64,000 bases of DNA from Panagrolaimus kolymaensis (Eukaryota > Nematoda > Chromadorea > Rhabditida > Panagrolaimidae). The stretch spans positions 4,092,001 through 4,156,000 of the forward strand of contig JAJQJQ010000018.1 of assembly GCA_028622995.1 (NCBI GenBank). The letters run 5' to 3'. The first letter of the stretch is position 1. The number at the start of each line of letters is the position of its first letter. This document shows positions 37,094-48,906 of the stretch, piece by piece. The notes beneath the pieces were generated by a model. The model worked only from the letters and a program-made list of their open reading frames with translations, had not been told where the DNA came from and did not search any database. The translations under genes and the position numbers were made by a program.

Positions 37094-37099
37094 CATCAT

Positions 37100-38157
37100 T
37101 GTTGCTTGCTTCTTGCTTGCGGGAGAGATACAAATTTTAGACCTTTTCTCCCCCACAAAAATATTTTTTTTTGCAATAAAACAAAAACGCCTCAAGCAAC
37201 AACAAAAAAAGAGAAGCTTTCACTCACATTTCATTTTTGTTCAAGACCCTTCTCATCAATGATATCATGAAACAGCTGCTGCTAGAATTTTTTTTGTTTC
37301 GTAAAAAAAAGGAAAACGTTTGCAGATGTCATAAAAAAGTATTTACTTTAAATAAGAAAATTAAGATGGAACTCTCGCGCTTCCAAAAAATTATAAAACT
37401 TTATGAAGTTAAAATATCATCATTTTTCCACAACCTTTTAACCTTTAAATAAAAACTTTGAACACCGAAAATAAAGACTAAAAAAAATAAAGTAAATTAT
37501 GCGGCACATAAAAAAATTAAAGAGGGTTTTTAAATGGTGTTGAACAAAAGTTTAATAGAGCTTATATGCTCTTCCTAGATGTTATACAGCCCTTATATTA
37601 CCACCATTGAATCCTTTTCATCAAACAAACAAAAAAGCTGTCTCATTGAAGAAACATTTGAAACCCATCATTTTGTTGATAGAAATCTCTCCTAAAAGAA
37701 GCTTTGATTTTGTCAACGTCATGAATTTTAAATTTTGTTATTTGCTTTACTTTAATTTTTGTATTTTTTTAACAATAAAGTTTTTTCACCTTTATAAATG
37801 CCAGATGATTATCAACAAATTATTTTATAGCTTATCACCTCTTTTGAAAATTCAGTCAAATAAATCGTCGGTAAAAAATCAGAGCTAACTAGGTTGCTTG
37901 GCTTTTTGTCTCTCAAATATGTATCTTCTTCATCTTCTTGATTTTGATGCGTGTCTTTTATTTGCATAAAAAAAATTCCATTTTATATGCATATTTTTTG
38001 TAGTATGATCTCTATGCGGAGAAATTTAGCTTTTTCAATTATTCAAAGAGACCACATGAGTTTGGTATATCGTTATATTTATCACGTGTCCAACTTGATT
38101 TTTCTTTTCATTACATAAATTTCTTTTATCTTTATTTTTTCAGATATCTTTGATCAA
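37100..38157. other. Intergenic region upstream of lipoyl synthase
   Basis: AT-rich, no gene recognised. A strong acceptor-like TTATTTTTTCAG ends 15 bases before the lipoyl synthase ATG. Because no upstream exon is visible, it is probably the spliced-leader site. Confidence 0.45.
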
Positions 38158-39400
38158 ATGATTTCATCTCCACTTTTGAACTTCAGATTACTTTCATTTC
38201 GATGTTTTTCATCAAGAAAAATTTTACCTGATGGTCCAGCACTCGAGGATTTTATCCATGGAAGTAAGTAAATTAATATTTGGTTATGTTCTTAAAAAAT
38301 TGTTGTATTTCAGAACCTGACATCCAAACGCAATCAAAAGATAGTGATACTCCTGACGCTGATGGGCAAGCACGAACTAAAAACGGCAGATTGAGATTAC
38401 CAGAATGGCTTAAACGTGATACTCTCGCAAGTAATCAGAATCAACTAAAAATGAAGAAACAACTTCGTGGATTAAAGTTATCAACAGTATGTGAAGAAGC
38501 TCGTTGTCCAAATATTAATGAATGCTGGGGCGGTGCTGATAATTCTCCATCAACTGCAACGATTATGCTTATGGGTGATACGTGCACCCGAGGCTGTCGG
38601 TAAACTTTATTTTGTAATTCATTGGTCATATTCATATTTTTAGCTTTTGCTCTGTTAAAACCGCTCGAAATCCTGGTGCCTTAGATCCTCACGAACCATT
38701 AAATACTGCAAAAGCTATATCAAGTTGGGGTGTGGATTATATTGTTTTAACTTCTGTAGATCGGTATGTTTTTCTTTTACTTTGTTTTTATTATGATTAA
38801 GCTTTTAGAGATGATATTAATGATGGAGGCGCGTCACATATTGCTGAAACGGTTAAACATTTGAAAATTGAATGTCCTCATGTCCTTGTTGAATGTCTGG
38901 TTCCTGATTTTTCTGGAAAAGAAAACTGCGTTGAAATAGTAGCACAATCTGGCCTTGAAGTATATGCTCATAATCTTGAAACAGTTCGACGATTAACTCC
39001 ATGGGTTCGTGATCCACGTGCAAAATATGATCAATCTTTAAGAACTTTGGAACATGCAAAACGAACAAATCCTCAAATTATTACTAAAAGTTCATTGATG
39101 CTTGGATTGGGTGAAAGTGATGAAGAAATCGAACAAGCTTTAATGGATTTAAGAAATGCTGGTGTTGAAGCTCTTACTCTTGGACAATATATGCAACCAA
39201 CAAAACGTCATTTATTAGTAAAAGAATGGGTTACACCCGAGAAATTTGATCATTGGAAACAAAGAGGTGATGAACTTGGATTTCTTTATACTGCTTCTGG
39301 GCCATTGGTACGATCGTCATACAAAGCTGGTGAATTCTATTTGAAAAATATTATTGAAAATAAAAAACAAGGAAAGGCTTCAATTTCTATGGATGTTTAA
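38158..39400 (+). CDS. LIAS: Lipoyl synthase, mitochondrial
   Basis: A radical-SAM enzyme that inserts two sulfurs into octanoyl groups on the E2 and H proteins, giving the lipoyl cofactor of pyruvate dehydrogenase, 2-oxoglutarate dehydrogenase and the glycine cleavage system. Four exons (38158-38260, 38314-38600, 38642-38763, about 38807-39400) give about 368 residues. The N-terminus ([16 protein letters not shown]) is a presequence. The auxiliary cluster motif [12 protein letters not shown] and the radical-SAM motif CTRGCRFC are intact. The first is encoded in exon 2; the second is split between exons 2 and 3. The conserved [30 protein letters not shown] and [10 protein letters not shown] follow, the last including the Ser that ligates the auxiliary cluster. 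A TTTTTTCAG site precedes the ATG. RGP1 begins 187 bases after the stop on the same strand. Confidence 0.97.
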
Positions 39401-39586
39401 GTTTATTGTTTAATTTCGTGCCATATTTGATCAATAATTTAGTTATAAAGATAGTATCTAATAAAAATTTATGTAATTTGTTTCGGTATGAAAATATGAC
39501 ATGGGTGAATTCCCTATGCTATTGCTTGTTTTATTTTGGCGTTCATTAGTTACAAATTTACAATTTGTTTAAATATTTTGCAGTCA

Positions 39587-40906
39587 ATGATTGGAATTGA
39601 AGTTGTTGCATCTGTAAACAGAGAAAATGCCATTTATTTAACCGGTGAAACAGCTTTTGTTGTGGTATGCATTCTTTTTTAGCAATTGCCCCTTTAAAGG
39701 AAGTTATTGTTTTAAGGTTACTTTGAGGAATACTGTGCAAATACCAAATTCCCTTGCGTGGGGTTGTGTTCAGCTTCATTGCGACCAAATTCTTGGAAAA
39801 GAAGAAAAGCAAAAGCAAGCCGATTCAGCAACTTCTCTTCAACATGGTAAAACTGCAATATATTCCTCCAAACCAATGATAATATTTTGTGATATTAAAT
39901 TAAATCCAGGTGATTTATTAGAATATTCATCATCATTTGAAATACCCACAAAATTGCCTCCATCTTTCAAGGTTTCATTTTTGCTTTTTTAAACCATTTT
40001 TTGCAAAATGATTATTTTCTAGGGTTCATTTGTAAAATATTTATGGTATGTCACTGTAGCAGTACAACATGTGGATGCTCCCTTTAAACTATTACAATTA
40101 CCACTCAAAGTATTAAATTTTGATATTCCCATTGAGCTTCCACATAATATTGCAGGAAATCCATTTTTAGCGGAAAATTATAAACAGTGAGTGAAATTTA
40201 TTTTTGGAACTTTCTTTTTTTTAACAATCGTTTTTTTTTTGTTAGCCCACCTGTACTTGATTTTGCTCGAAGTGCAATTGATGAAAGTACTTCAGCTCGG
40301 CTTCATAAATATTTTAAAATTAATAATGGAACTGATTCTTTTGCTACTGTAGCTTTATTTAGAAATGTTTTTAAATTGGGTGATGATATCGCTTGTCGAT
40401 TAACATTTGATCAAAATTCAGCATTAAAATGTACCATGGTACGAAGTCTATAAATTGAGAAGTATTAAATATTTTTGATTTTTTAAGGTAACAATAAGAT
40501 TAGAAACAGTCGAAGATGATTTATTGAATGACAAAGTTGAATCAAATACTAATATTCACGTAGTCAAATACATTGTAACGATGTTTTTGGAAGATTGCCA
40601 TTGTGTTCTTTCAATTCCAGGAAATGCTATACCTGCTTTTTCAACTGACACAGGTAACTTCATAAAAAATGCAAATTTTAAGCTACAATACTTTTTCCAG
40701 TTCGATTACGATGGAGACTTCATTTTGATTTTCTTGTAAGTAATGGTTCCCCAATTGATCAAACTATTGGAAGTTCAAGTTTAAAAAAAGAATTAGATTG
40801 TGAAAAAATTCCATGGGATCATTACATTCAAGTTCATGCTTGCAATCCTTTTAATGTCAACCTTGCATGTACCCATTCCATATCATCTGTATCAGAAAAT
40901 GTTTAA
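39587..40906 (+). CDS. RGP1: RGP1 homolog, subunit of the RIC1-RGP1 Rab6 exchange factor
   Basis: RGP1 with RIC1 activates Rab6 at the Golgi for retrograde endosome-to-Golgi traffic. About six exons splice in phase to about 345 residues. Recognisable segments are IEVVASVNRENAIYLTGE at the N-terminus, LAWGCVQLHCD, ILFCDIKLNPGD-like sequence (here IIFCDIKLNPGDLLEYS), PPSFKGSFVKYLWYVTVAVQ, FATVALFRNVFKLGDD, and near the end VRLRWRLHFDFLVS. These follow the arrestin-like beta-sandwich order of the Rgp1 family. A TTTTGCAG acceptor-like site ends three bases before the ATG with no in-frame exon upstream, suggesting trans-splicing. Together with the 187-base gap to LIAS it makes a candidate downstream operon gene. 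The identification is good although the family is divergent. Confidence 0.88.
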
Positions 40907-43900
40907 AGCATAATGTATTTTTTAAATTAATTGTATACTTCCAAAAGTTATCATAACTCCTTACATTTATTTAAATCTTTAAAAATATTTGAAATTTTTT
41001 CAAAAAAGAAGTACGGTAACTTTTGGAGCAAAAAAATGAAAAAGTGTGTTCCTTTTTCTTGTTGTTATAACTTTAATTTATTATCTTTCTTTTTTTCAAT
41101 GGGAAAATAAAAAGTAGAAATGTCAAAAAAAAGCAAGATAAATATTGAAAGACCGATGAACTAGAACGATTTGGCAACTTTTCTTCTTCGTGTTGCGCAC
41201 GAAGCATTATTGCATTCAACAGCAAACCACTAACCATCGACATGGCTTCGTTGTTGTCTGCCCTTTTTGCGTTGCTTTTTTTTCAATATATGTATACATA
41301 AATCGCTTTAAGACGCCTTTTCCTTTTTTCTTCCACATATTGGTTTGTTGGTGGTGGTTCAAAATGTTATGGGTTTTTTTTCTTCACTTCATCGCAATGC
41401 TATTCTTTTTTTGTCATTGGCCATAATTTTCTGATTATCATTTTTTTATTTAGTTGATTAACAAAATTTAGCCACTTTTTCATTTAAAAAAATAGTTGTT
41501 TAAAGAAAAAAATAAAATTTCCAAAAAACTTCAAATTTTTTGCAATTTAAATTTTGATCTTTTTGTTTACTTATTCGTCCATAAAGAACAAGGATACAAC
41601 CTTTGTCTTTATGTATCATCTCTCTATTTCTTGTACAAAAATGTTTCGCATCTATTTTTAAATTTAGCAACAAGCAGCAGAAGCGTTTTTTCATTTAAAA
41701 AAATACTAAAAAGGTTTTTCGTTTACTAGTTTCAAATAAAAAACCACACCATCAACAACACGTGCTTCTTTTAAGCTGAAGAATCTTGGTTCAGATGTTG
41801 TTGTTTTTTGACAATCTTTTTTTCTCTTCTTTTTTTTTGTTTCAAATATGGTTTGCGATATGCATATGTAAAATAACTTTTTGCATTCAATTGTTTTGTT
41901 TCTTTTTTTTATTGATGAATTTGGAACATAAAAAAGTAACATTTTTTATGTGTCAGTTGAAAAATAAAAGACTCTTGATTTTTTTTTATAAGTTTATCAA
42001 GGAAATTTCCCTTTAGATCATTTACCTATTTTTTTGTATAACATCATTTGTTCATATTCTGAGAAACTACCTTTTTACTTTATTTCTTCATAAAAAGCTG
42101 GCACATAAATTTGAGATTTTATAATTCACATTATTTTGCAACAAGTAGTAAGGGCAGAGTGTTTTATTTTAAATGACATAGCTTCGTTACCTTGGAGTCG
42201 CTAATACATACTGTCGCGGAGAAGTAGAAAAAAAAAGTATGTATATTTCAGAATTTCCAATTCTAATTAGCAGGTTAACAATGGTGGCGCGAATTTTTCT
42301 CCAAATCTTCACTACATACGTTAGTAAAAAAAATTAACTAATATGTATTATTTCCGGTTGCAAGGTGAAAGCTACGCCACCTCTTCAATTATTTTTTTTG
42401 CTTTCTTCTAAAAAAAAAGAAGCATAAGCTCTTTTTTTGCCGATAACTTTTTAATATAAAAAATTACATCAGATTTAATTTTACATTTTTTTGATAAACA
42501 TATATGTATTTATATCTAACCTTTTATTTTATTATTTTTCTAAATGGATAAACTTTTTCTCTTTTTTCTAAATATAGTTTTTAAATTCAATGAAAGACAG
42601 TTTTTTCTTTTTCGTTTTGGGTGTTTTTAATTGAACCTTTATTGTTTTTCGTTAACTTTATTTTTGTTATTTTGATTGGAAAAATTGAATGCGAGCGAAC
42701 CTACCTAAGTTTAGTCTTAATTACGCCAGCAGGCAATAAGTAAGTGGCAGTCTATCCATTAAGGCAGTTGTTTTGACTTTTCTTCTTTTTCTTTTTGTTG
42801 CTGAAAGTCACAAAATTTGCAGGCAATAGCTTTTAAAGAGAGTTCCACATACATTTTTGCAACGCAATGCCATGACTATTTCTTCTGCTGTCAGCTTGCC
42901 ATATTAAGTTTTAAGAAGGACACTCCATTCGTAGGCAACCCTTTTTTTACTCCTTATTTGCTGCTGTCTTTTTTTGTTGCTGCAATATCCATCCACGCAC
43001 GTGCTTTTCAAGCTTCACTCTCCTCGCAGGGTAGAAAAAAAAAGAAACACTTGCAGAGAAAATAAAAATAAGAGAGAAGAAAAATAGGAAGAATTTTTTT
43101 TGCTGTTGCTGCTTAGTGACAATCAGTCGAACCCTTTCTTTTTCTACCGACGACAACTATGACAACCGTTGAAATCTGCTTTTTTTGTTTTCTTTCTCTT
43201 CTTTTTTAGATCTCTTCAAATTTCGCGCGCACTCATTTTTTTCGCCTTCCTGAAACTATACCACCATAAAAAAATACGTTTTACGCTGCCGTTTCTTCTG
43301 TTGCTGCTGCCCGCGGCAAGCACATGTACCTTACAACGTGAAAAAAAAAATAGATAGAAAGAAAGACATATTGACGGAAACAGTGAGAAAGAAGTTTGTT
43401 AAAAATGAAGACAGACGTACACATTATCGAAAGAAAGACTGACAATGGAAGGGTATGAAAAAATGTATTTTTTTCTCTTCAGAAACTAAGCACAATTTTG
43501 CTGCTTTTTAGAGAATGATGGCTTGTTCACTTCTATTTTTTTTTGCTTTTTTTCTTTCTTCTTTTTCTCTGGCGGTGAGCCCAGACTAACAACCAACATA
43601 AGAGAAGAGAAAAATGAGAGAGAGAGAGTAGTTGGTTGGTGACTGACTGTCGTCGTCGTCCTTGTAAAATTTATCTTCTTTTCTTCTTCTATTGCCTGCG
43701 CAGCAATAACATACGTCGGTATTTTTTTTTTTGAGCCCTACACAATTTTTTTAACTTACTGGTATTATTAATATCCTTCCATTTATATTATTTATGCCAA
43801 GAGGTTGTTGGCACTAATAAAGATTGCTTCTTTTTTTGATTATTTTTAAACGTCAAAGAGCAGCAGAATAATAGCAACTGCAAGCTCCTCTCTTTCTTTT

Positions 43901-45910
43901 TATTGTGAACTAAAAAAATGAGTACATTTAAAAGACCCAAGTGAGAAAAAGATACTTGGAAAATTTCTATTGAAAGTCGCATGATTTTAAATTGAACGCG
44001 TGTTCATATTATTTGTACTTCCTTTACTCTTTCTTTTCATTCACTTACCTTTTTTTATTATCAACAACAACGTTTCTTCTTCCATCATCGTTGTGTTAAA
44101 ATATGTATCATCTCCTGCTTCCTTTTATTTTGCAAGGTTGTCGCTTTATTCTTTCTTAATTTTTCTTTTTTCTATTACACTGTTTATATTTAACCTTTTA
44201 TGCTTCATCATCATTGGTCATCCTTTTTATTTTGTACTTAAAATAAACGAAAAATATTTCTTTATTATTGATAATTGTCTCTATTTAAAGTTACTATAAT
44301 CATTGTTTTTAAAATATTAATGCTTAAAATTATTGGCTCGGTAAAGATTCGCTGTTTTAGCCGGCTAAAAAACTAAACTGTTTTGACTTTTTTCTTTTGC
44401 AAAAAAGAGATGAAATCGAACCCGTTTTTTTGTTTCTTATTTTTTTTATTTTTACCAAAAAGATCCTAAGGTTAAACATAATTACTCAAAAAAAATTGTG
44501 TGCAGTCAATCAAAACTTTTTTAATCCAACTCAACATTTTTTATTATTTCATTTTTTTGCATGAGGAGATTATATTTATGCAATAAATCCAATACATTAA
44601 AAAAATCCAAATATGTATGTACCTATAAGTGAGATCTTTTTTTATTATGACATTTTGAGATATTCAATAGTGGTAGTTTTGGCAACGCGAGTTATCGGCG
44701 TCGTCGACCTTTTAATACTCGACAGTCGCTCGCGCAGTAGCAGCAGCATACGACCTATTTGAAAGTTTCACACTTCCTCAAAAAAATGAAAAGAAAAAGA
44801 AAAGTACTCGCGCGCTCTTATATCTCCGTATATTTACCAACCGTCTTTTTTTTTGTTTTGTTTTGTGAATAAAGAGAACCAACCCGCTTTCGTGTTTACA
44901 CGCTACTTTGGCTTCTTTCTAACGATTTGTTATTTTATTTTTTTATTAAGCGTTGTTACTTTCTGCGCTATTTTTTCTTTTCTTTTTTTTGTTACCAAAG
45001 TAAATTTTTTTTCTTCATATTTAAATCGTTTTGAATTTCTTTTTTTAAGTGCAATAAGCTTTGTTTAAGCTTGTTTTACATTTTCGCAACCATACGTACC
45101 TTCATCCATTGACTTTACAGGACAACAGGAAAAAAAGTCTGATCTGCAAGTTTAAACTAATATGAACATATAAAAAAACCTTATCGACAATTGGAATCAA
45201 ACGTATGTTTTTTTTTCTCGAGCATCTAAAACCCCTGCCTTCACCTTATTCTTTTTTCTCCCCGTTGTTTCAAATTTGATACCATCCCTGCCGCCGCTTA
45301 CTACGATGCCGCCAGTTGTTTTCACGTGACAACAACGTTTAATATAGGAAGCAAATCGATTTGTCGTTGTTAAAAAAAATCGAGCAATACCAACTAACTA
45401 ACCAACAACCCATGAAGAACAAAATCAACTAAAAAAAGAGAAAACGAGCAGAAAAAAAAGTTGATGCGCTTTCGCTAGATAATTTTGCTTGTGTGTGGTG
45501 CGCAGTTTTTTTTAAAGGCAAGAAGTAGTGATAACCACCTACCGCCATTCTCACTCTATCTTTTTTTATTGATATACATATGTAGAGAGTGCGCATGCAA
45601 AAACAGTTTTAGCCTTTATGTAGGGGGTAGCCATCTTAAGCATTGAAATTTAACGGCATCATCTTTTTTTAAATATAAATTTAACTAAAGACATATTTTT
45701 TTGCCCATGAAATTTTTTATTTATTTTACGTGAACCCTTTTTTCGCTTAAAATTTTCTTTTTTTCTTTGTTTATTTGCTTTTGCCCACGTGAAAAGACAC
45801 ATATTACAATTTATAACTTGCCTTTTTTAGACGGTAATAACCTTTTGAAGTTTATTTTAACCACGACTCTTTTAAATACAGTGAATGGGGCGACAGCCCC
45901 TCAGAGCATT
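40907..45910. other. 5 kb non-coding region upstream of mdt-15
   Basis: No coding exon found on either strand. The background is T-rich. Less AT-rich islands with GTCGTCGTC, CGCGC or CAGCAGCAG motifs lie near 43030-43420, 43560-43720, 44690-44780 and 45280-45340, and could be enhancers or promoters of mdt-15. An acceptor-like CTTTTTTAG lies about 80 bases before the mdt-15 start. Confidence 0.45.
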
Positions 45911-48906
45911 ATGGCAGATGAAGATTGGCCATCTCAAAGTTTTAGAGATCATGTTATTCACCGATTGTAAGTAAAAAATTTGCATGAAAAAAAAACAAGC
46001 AAGCAATCAATTGATTTGGTGCGTTTTAGAGAACCAGAATTAGCACGTAATCGTCAAACGGCACCAAACCTTCCAGTACCCGGTGATGCCCGACAAGTTG
46101 AAGAATATGTTTTTCAAAAATGTGTCTCCAAAGATGAGTACATGCGTACTATTGCAAAAGTTATTAATGCAATAAATTGTAATTCTAAAAGTGCATCAGT
46201 TCCTGCTGGTTTAACAAATCCATATAGTTCGGGTACAAATGGCAGCAAGCAATCTCCAACTTCGCAAACTGCTAGTGCATTAATCTCAGGTGCAGCTTCA
46301 GGACCTCGTACACAGGTAATCTCACTTTCTTTGGCAAAAAAAAAATAACATTTATGGCGCGTTTTGGAATTTTTATTTTATTTTCGATTCTTTTAATTTT
46401 TGCGCTCCTTCAAGCAAATAAAAAACACAACAATTTTGCTATGACACGTTTTCGTTAGACATATCATAAAGATTTAATTAATAACCCCGCAAATCTAAAA
46501 TTATATTATAAAAGCGGAAAACGTGATTTTGGCTCTTGGCTATGCCAATTTCGGTTATTTTAAGATACCTCCTGACCCTCAACCTACGAGCCAACACCAG
46601 CATCGTGCCGACTTACAGAGCAATGCTCGATATCATGGTACGCCGCCATTGCAATTGGGACAACCACCACCAATGATGCATACTCAAACTTCCACGGTTA
46701 ATACTCCACAACCTATGAATAATATGCATACAGGTCAAGGTTCCATGAGCGGTCCTCAACCTCCTCGCATTAATACTCAAATGCCACCAAATAGTGGTCA
46801 AACAAATCCACAGTATTGTAAGTTTAAAAATATAACAAAATTTAAACAAAAATTAAAAAATTCTAATTATAGATTCACCCGGTATAATGCCACCAGGTCA
46901 TGCTGGAAGTTTATCAAATCCGTCGCAGATGTTCGACATAAAACCGATCTCATCAGTAAGTTCAATAAGTCCACAAATTCAACAACAACCACAACAACAC
47001 CAATCTCGTGGTGCATGGAATGCGCAATCACAACAACCTCCGATGTATATGAATCAACAAAATGCTCCAACAATGCATGAAATGCAACCCAGAGGATTGT
47101 ATAATAATCCAAATCATATGCAACCCATGCCTGGACAATCTCAATATTCAAATATGCCTCCAAGTGTTGCCGTTTCACAGCAATCTTCAGTCCTAGAAAA
47201 TCTTGTTGGTCCACCAAATTACAGTTTAGCAGCGCATTATGAAATTCCGCCAACATCAGAAATTTTGGCAAATATTAAAAAGACATCAAATGGCAACGAT
47301 AAATTTTATCTTGATATGATAAGGCGATTACAACCTGCCCTTCCAGCATTGCGGGCTAGACTCTCTCTATTACCTCCAAATGATATTAATGTTAGTCGTA
47401 TTGAATATGCTCTAAATGTTATAAGATTTGAAAAGTTAGTTACAGAGAAACAATCAAAAAACAAAGAAAACAATAATATAAAAAAAATTTAGAGTTGCAA
47501 CATTGGATAATCTTCGACAAGTGGAACGATTTGTAGTTCAATACAACAATAATGATCCTAATTTAGCATATCAACCTCCATTAAAACAAATGCATATGGA
47601 TCCGGTACAGATTTTTGACACATTTATTAAAATTATTATTTTTTTATTTGAAATTTTAGATGGGTCCACCAAATTATGGTATGCCACCATCCAATGCTCC
47701 TCCATCAATGCATCAACAGCAAATGCCGCCACAACCTATGCAATGGTCAAATCAAGGATGGTTAGATGAAAAAAATTCAGCCATGCAACCCCAAGCTCCA
47801 CCACAACAATTGTATATGCCACCAAGACCTCAACCATATGGAATACCTCCACAATCTAAAGGTGGTCAAGGTACTCCAAACATGCAACATTATCGTCCAG
47901 ATTCATCTTCACAACAACAACAACAGCCTTATCAAAATTCACCATTTGCACCTATGTATGCTCCAGTATCAATGCAAAATCAATCGATGTCTTTGATGCA
48001 ACAACAACAACCATCATATTCTTCTCATCGTTCACAACAACCACCACCTATGATGCATCAACAACATGGTGGTGGACCATCACAAATGTCCCAACAACAA
48101 CAGCAACAAATGATGATGGGTTTACCAATGAATCCTAACCCAAATTTATCTTTGTATAACAACGATTTAATGTCAGCTGATGCAATGCAAACAAGCTTCG
48201 ATGATATTTATATGCCTATGAGCGATTTGGGTTCAAATAATACTGATGTAAACATGAGAACTAATTCAGTAACAGGTGATTTACCTGGTTCATTACCTGG
48301 TGATGGTTTATTAATGCAACATGGAGTTGGAGGATCCATGCATGGAATAACTTCAAGTATTGTTGGAGATCAAGCATATAATGAAATTATAAATGTTGAA
48401 GATAGATTTCAATTTGCATTAGTTAATGATCCATCTGTTCCCAATGGCCCCTTATTAAAATGTAAATTAAGTAAGTTTGTTAAAGAAGAAAAAACGAATA
48501 TTAATTCAATTATTTTAAGAGAGAGATATACAATTGCCACCAGTATATTTGATTATTCCAAAAGGTTATCCTCAAAGTCCAGTTGGTTTTCATCGAGTTG
48601 AATTAGATATTGGTAATAACTACTTTAAAGAAAAATTTGGATATGCTTAAAGTTCAATTTTTTAGATTCATTCTTTTACGATGATGTCCAAACAGCGGTT
48701 TATAATCAATTTTCAAAAAATTCACCCAAAACAATTACAGATGCTTTGAATTGTTGGGTTCGTTTTTTGCTAAGTTAAAAGAATTTTAAAAAACTTGAAA
48801 ATATCTTTTATAGGATGAAACAGTAATAAATTTTTATTCAACTCAAAACTTGAATGATAATTATGATGATATGTTTTCCGCTGTGAATTATAATGATATG
48901 TCATAA
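45911..48906 (+). CDS. mdt-15: Mediator complex subunit 15 (MDT-15)
   Basis: MDT-15 couples transcription factors such as SREBP and nuclear hormone receptors to RNA polymerase II, and in C. elegans controls fatty-acid and stress genes. Nine exons splice in phase to about 783 residues, close to the C. elegans length. The N-terminal KIX domain is nearly identical to the worm protein: [60 protein letters not shown]. It is followed by [13 protein letters not shown] sequence (here IPPDPQPTS). The middle is a long Gln/Pro/Met-rich region. The C-terminal Mediator-binding part has [14 protein letters not shown] and [14 protein letters not shown]. Two exons use AAG acceptors. The frame stays open upstream of the ATG, but MADEDW aligns with the known start. 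Confidence 0.96.

Noticed and set aside
36861..37133. Minus-strand frame of 90 residues with Ser-Lys-Ile repeats
   Set aside because: It is the translated subrepeat of the right terminal inverted repeat of the foldback element.
42817..43357. Plus-strand frames with hydrophobic runs that look like secreted proteins
   Set aside because: The hydrophobicity comes from T-rich tracts. No acceptor or donor context and no conserved motif.
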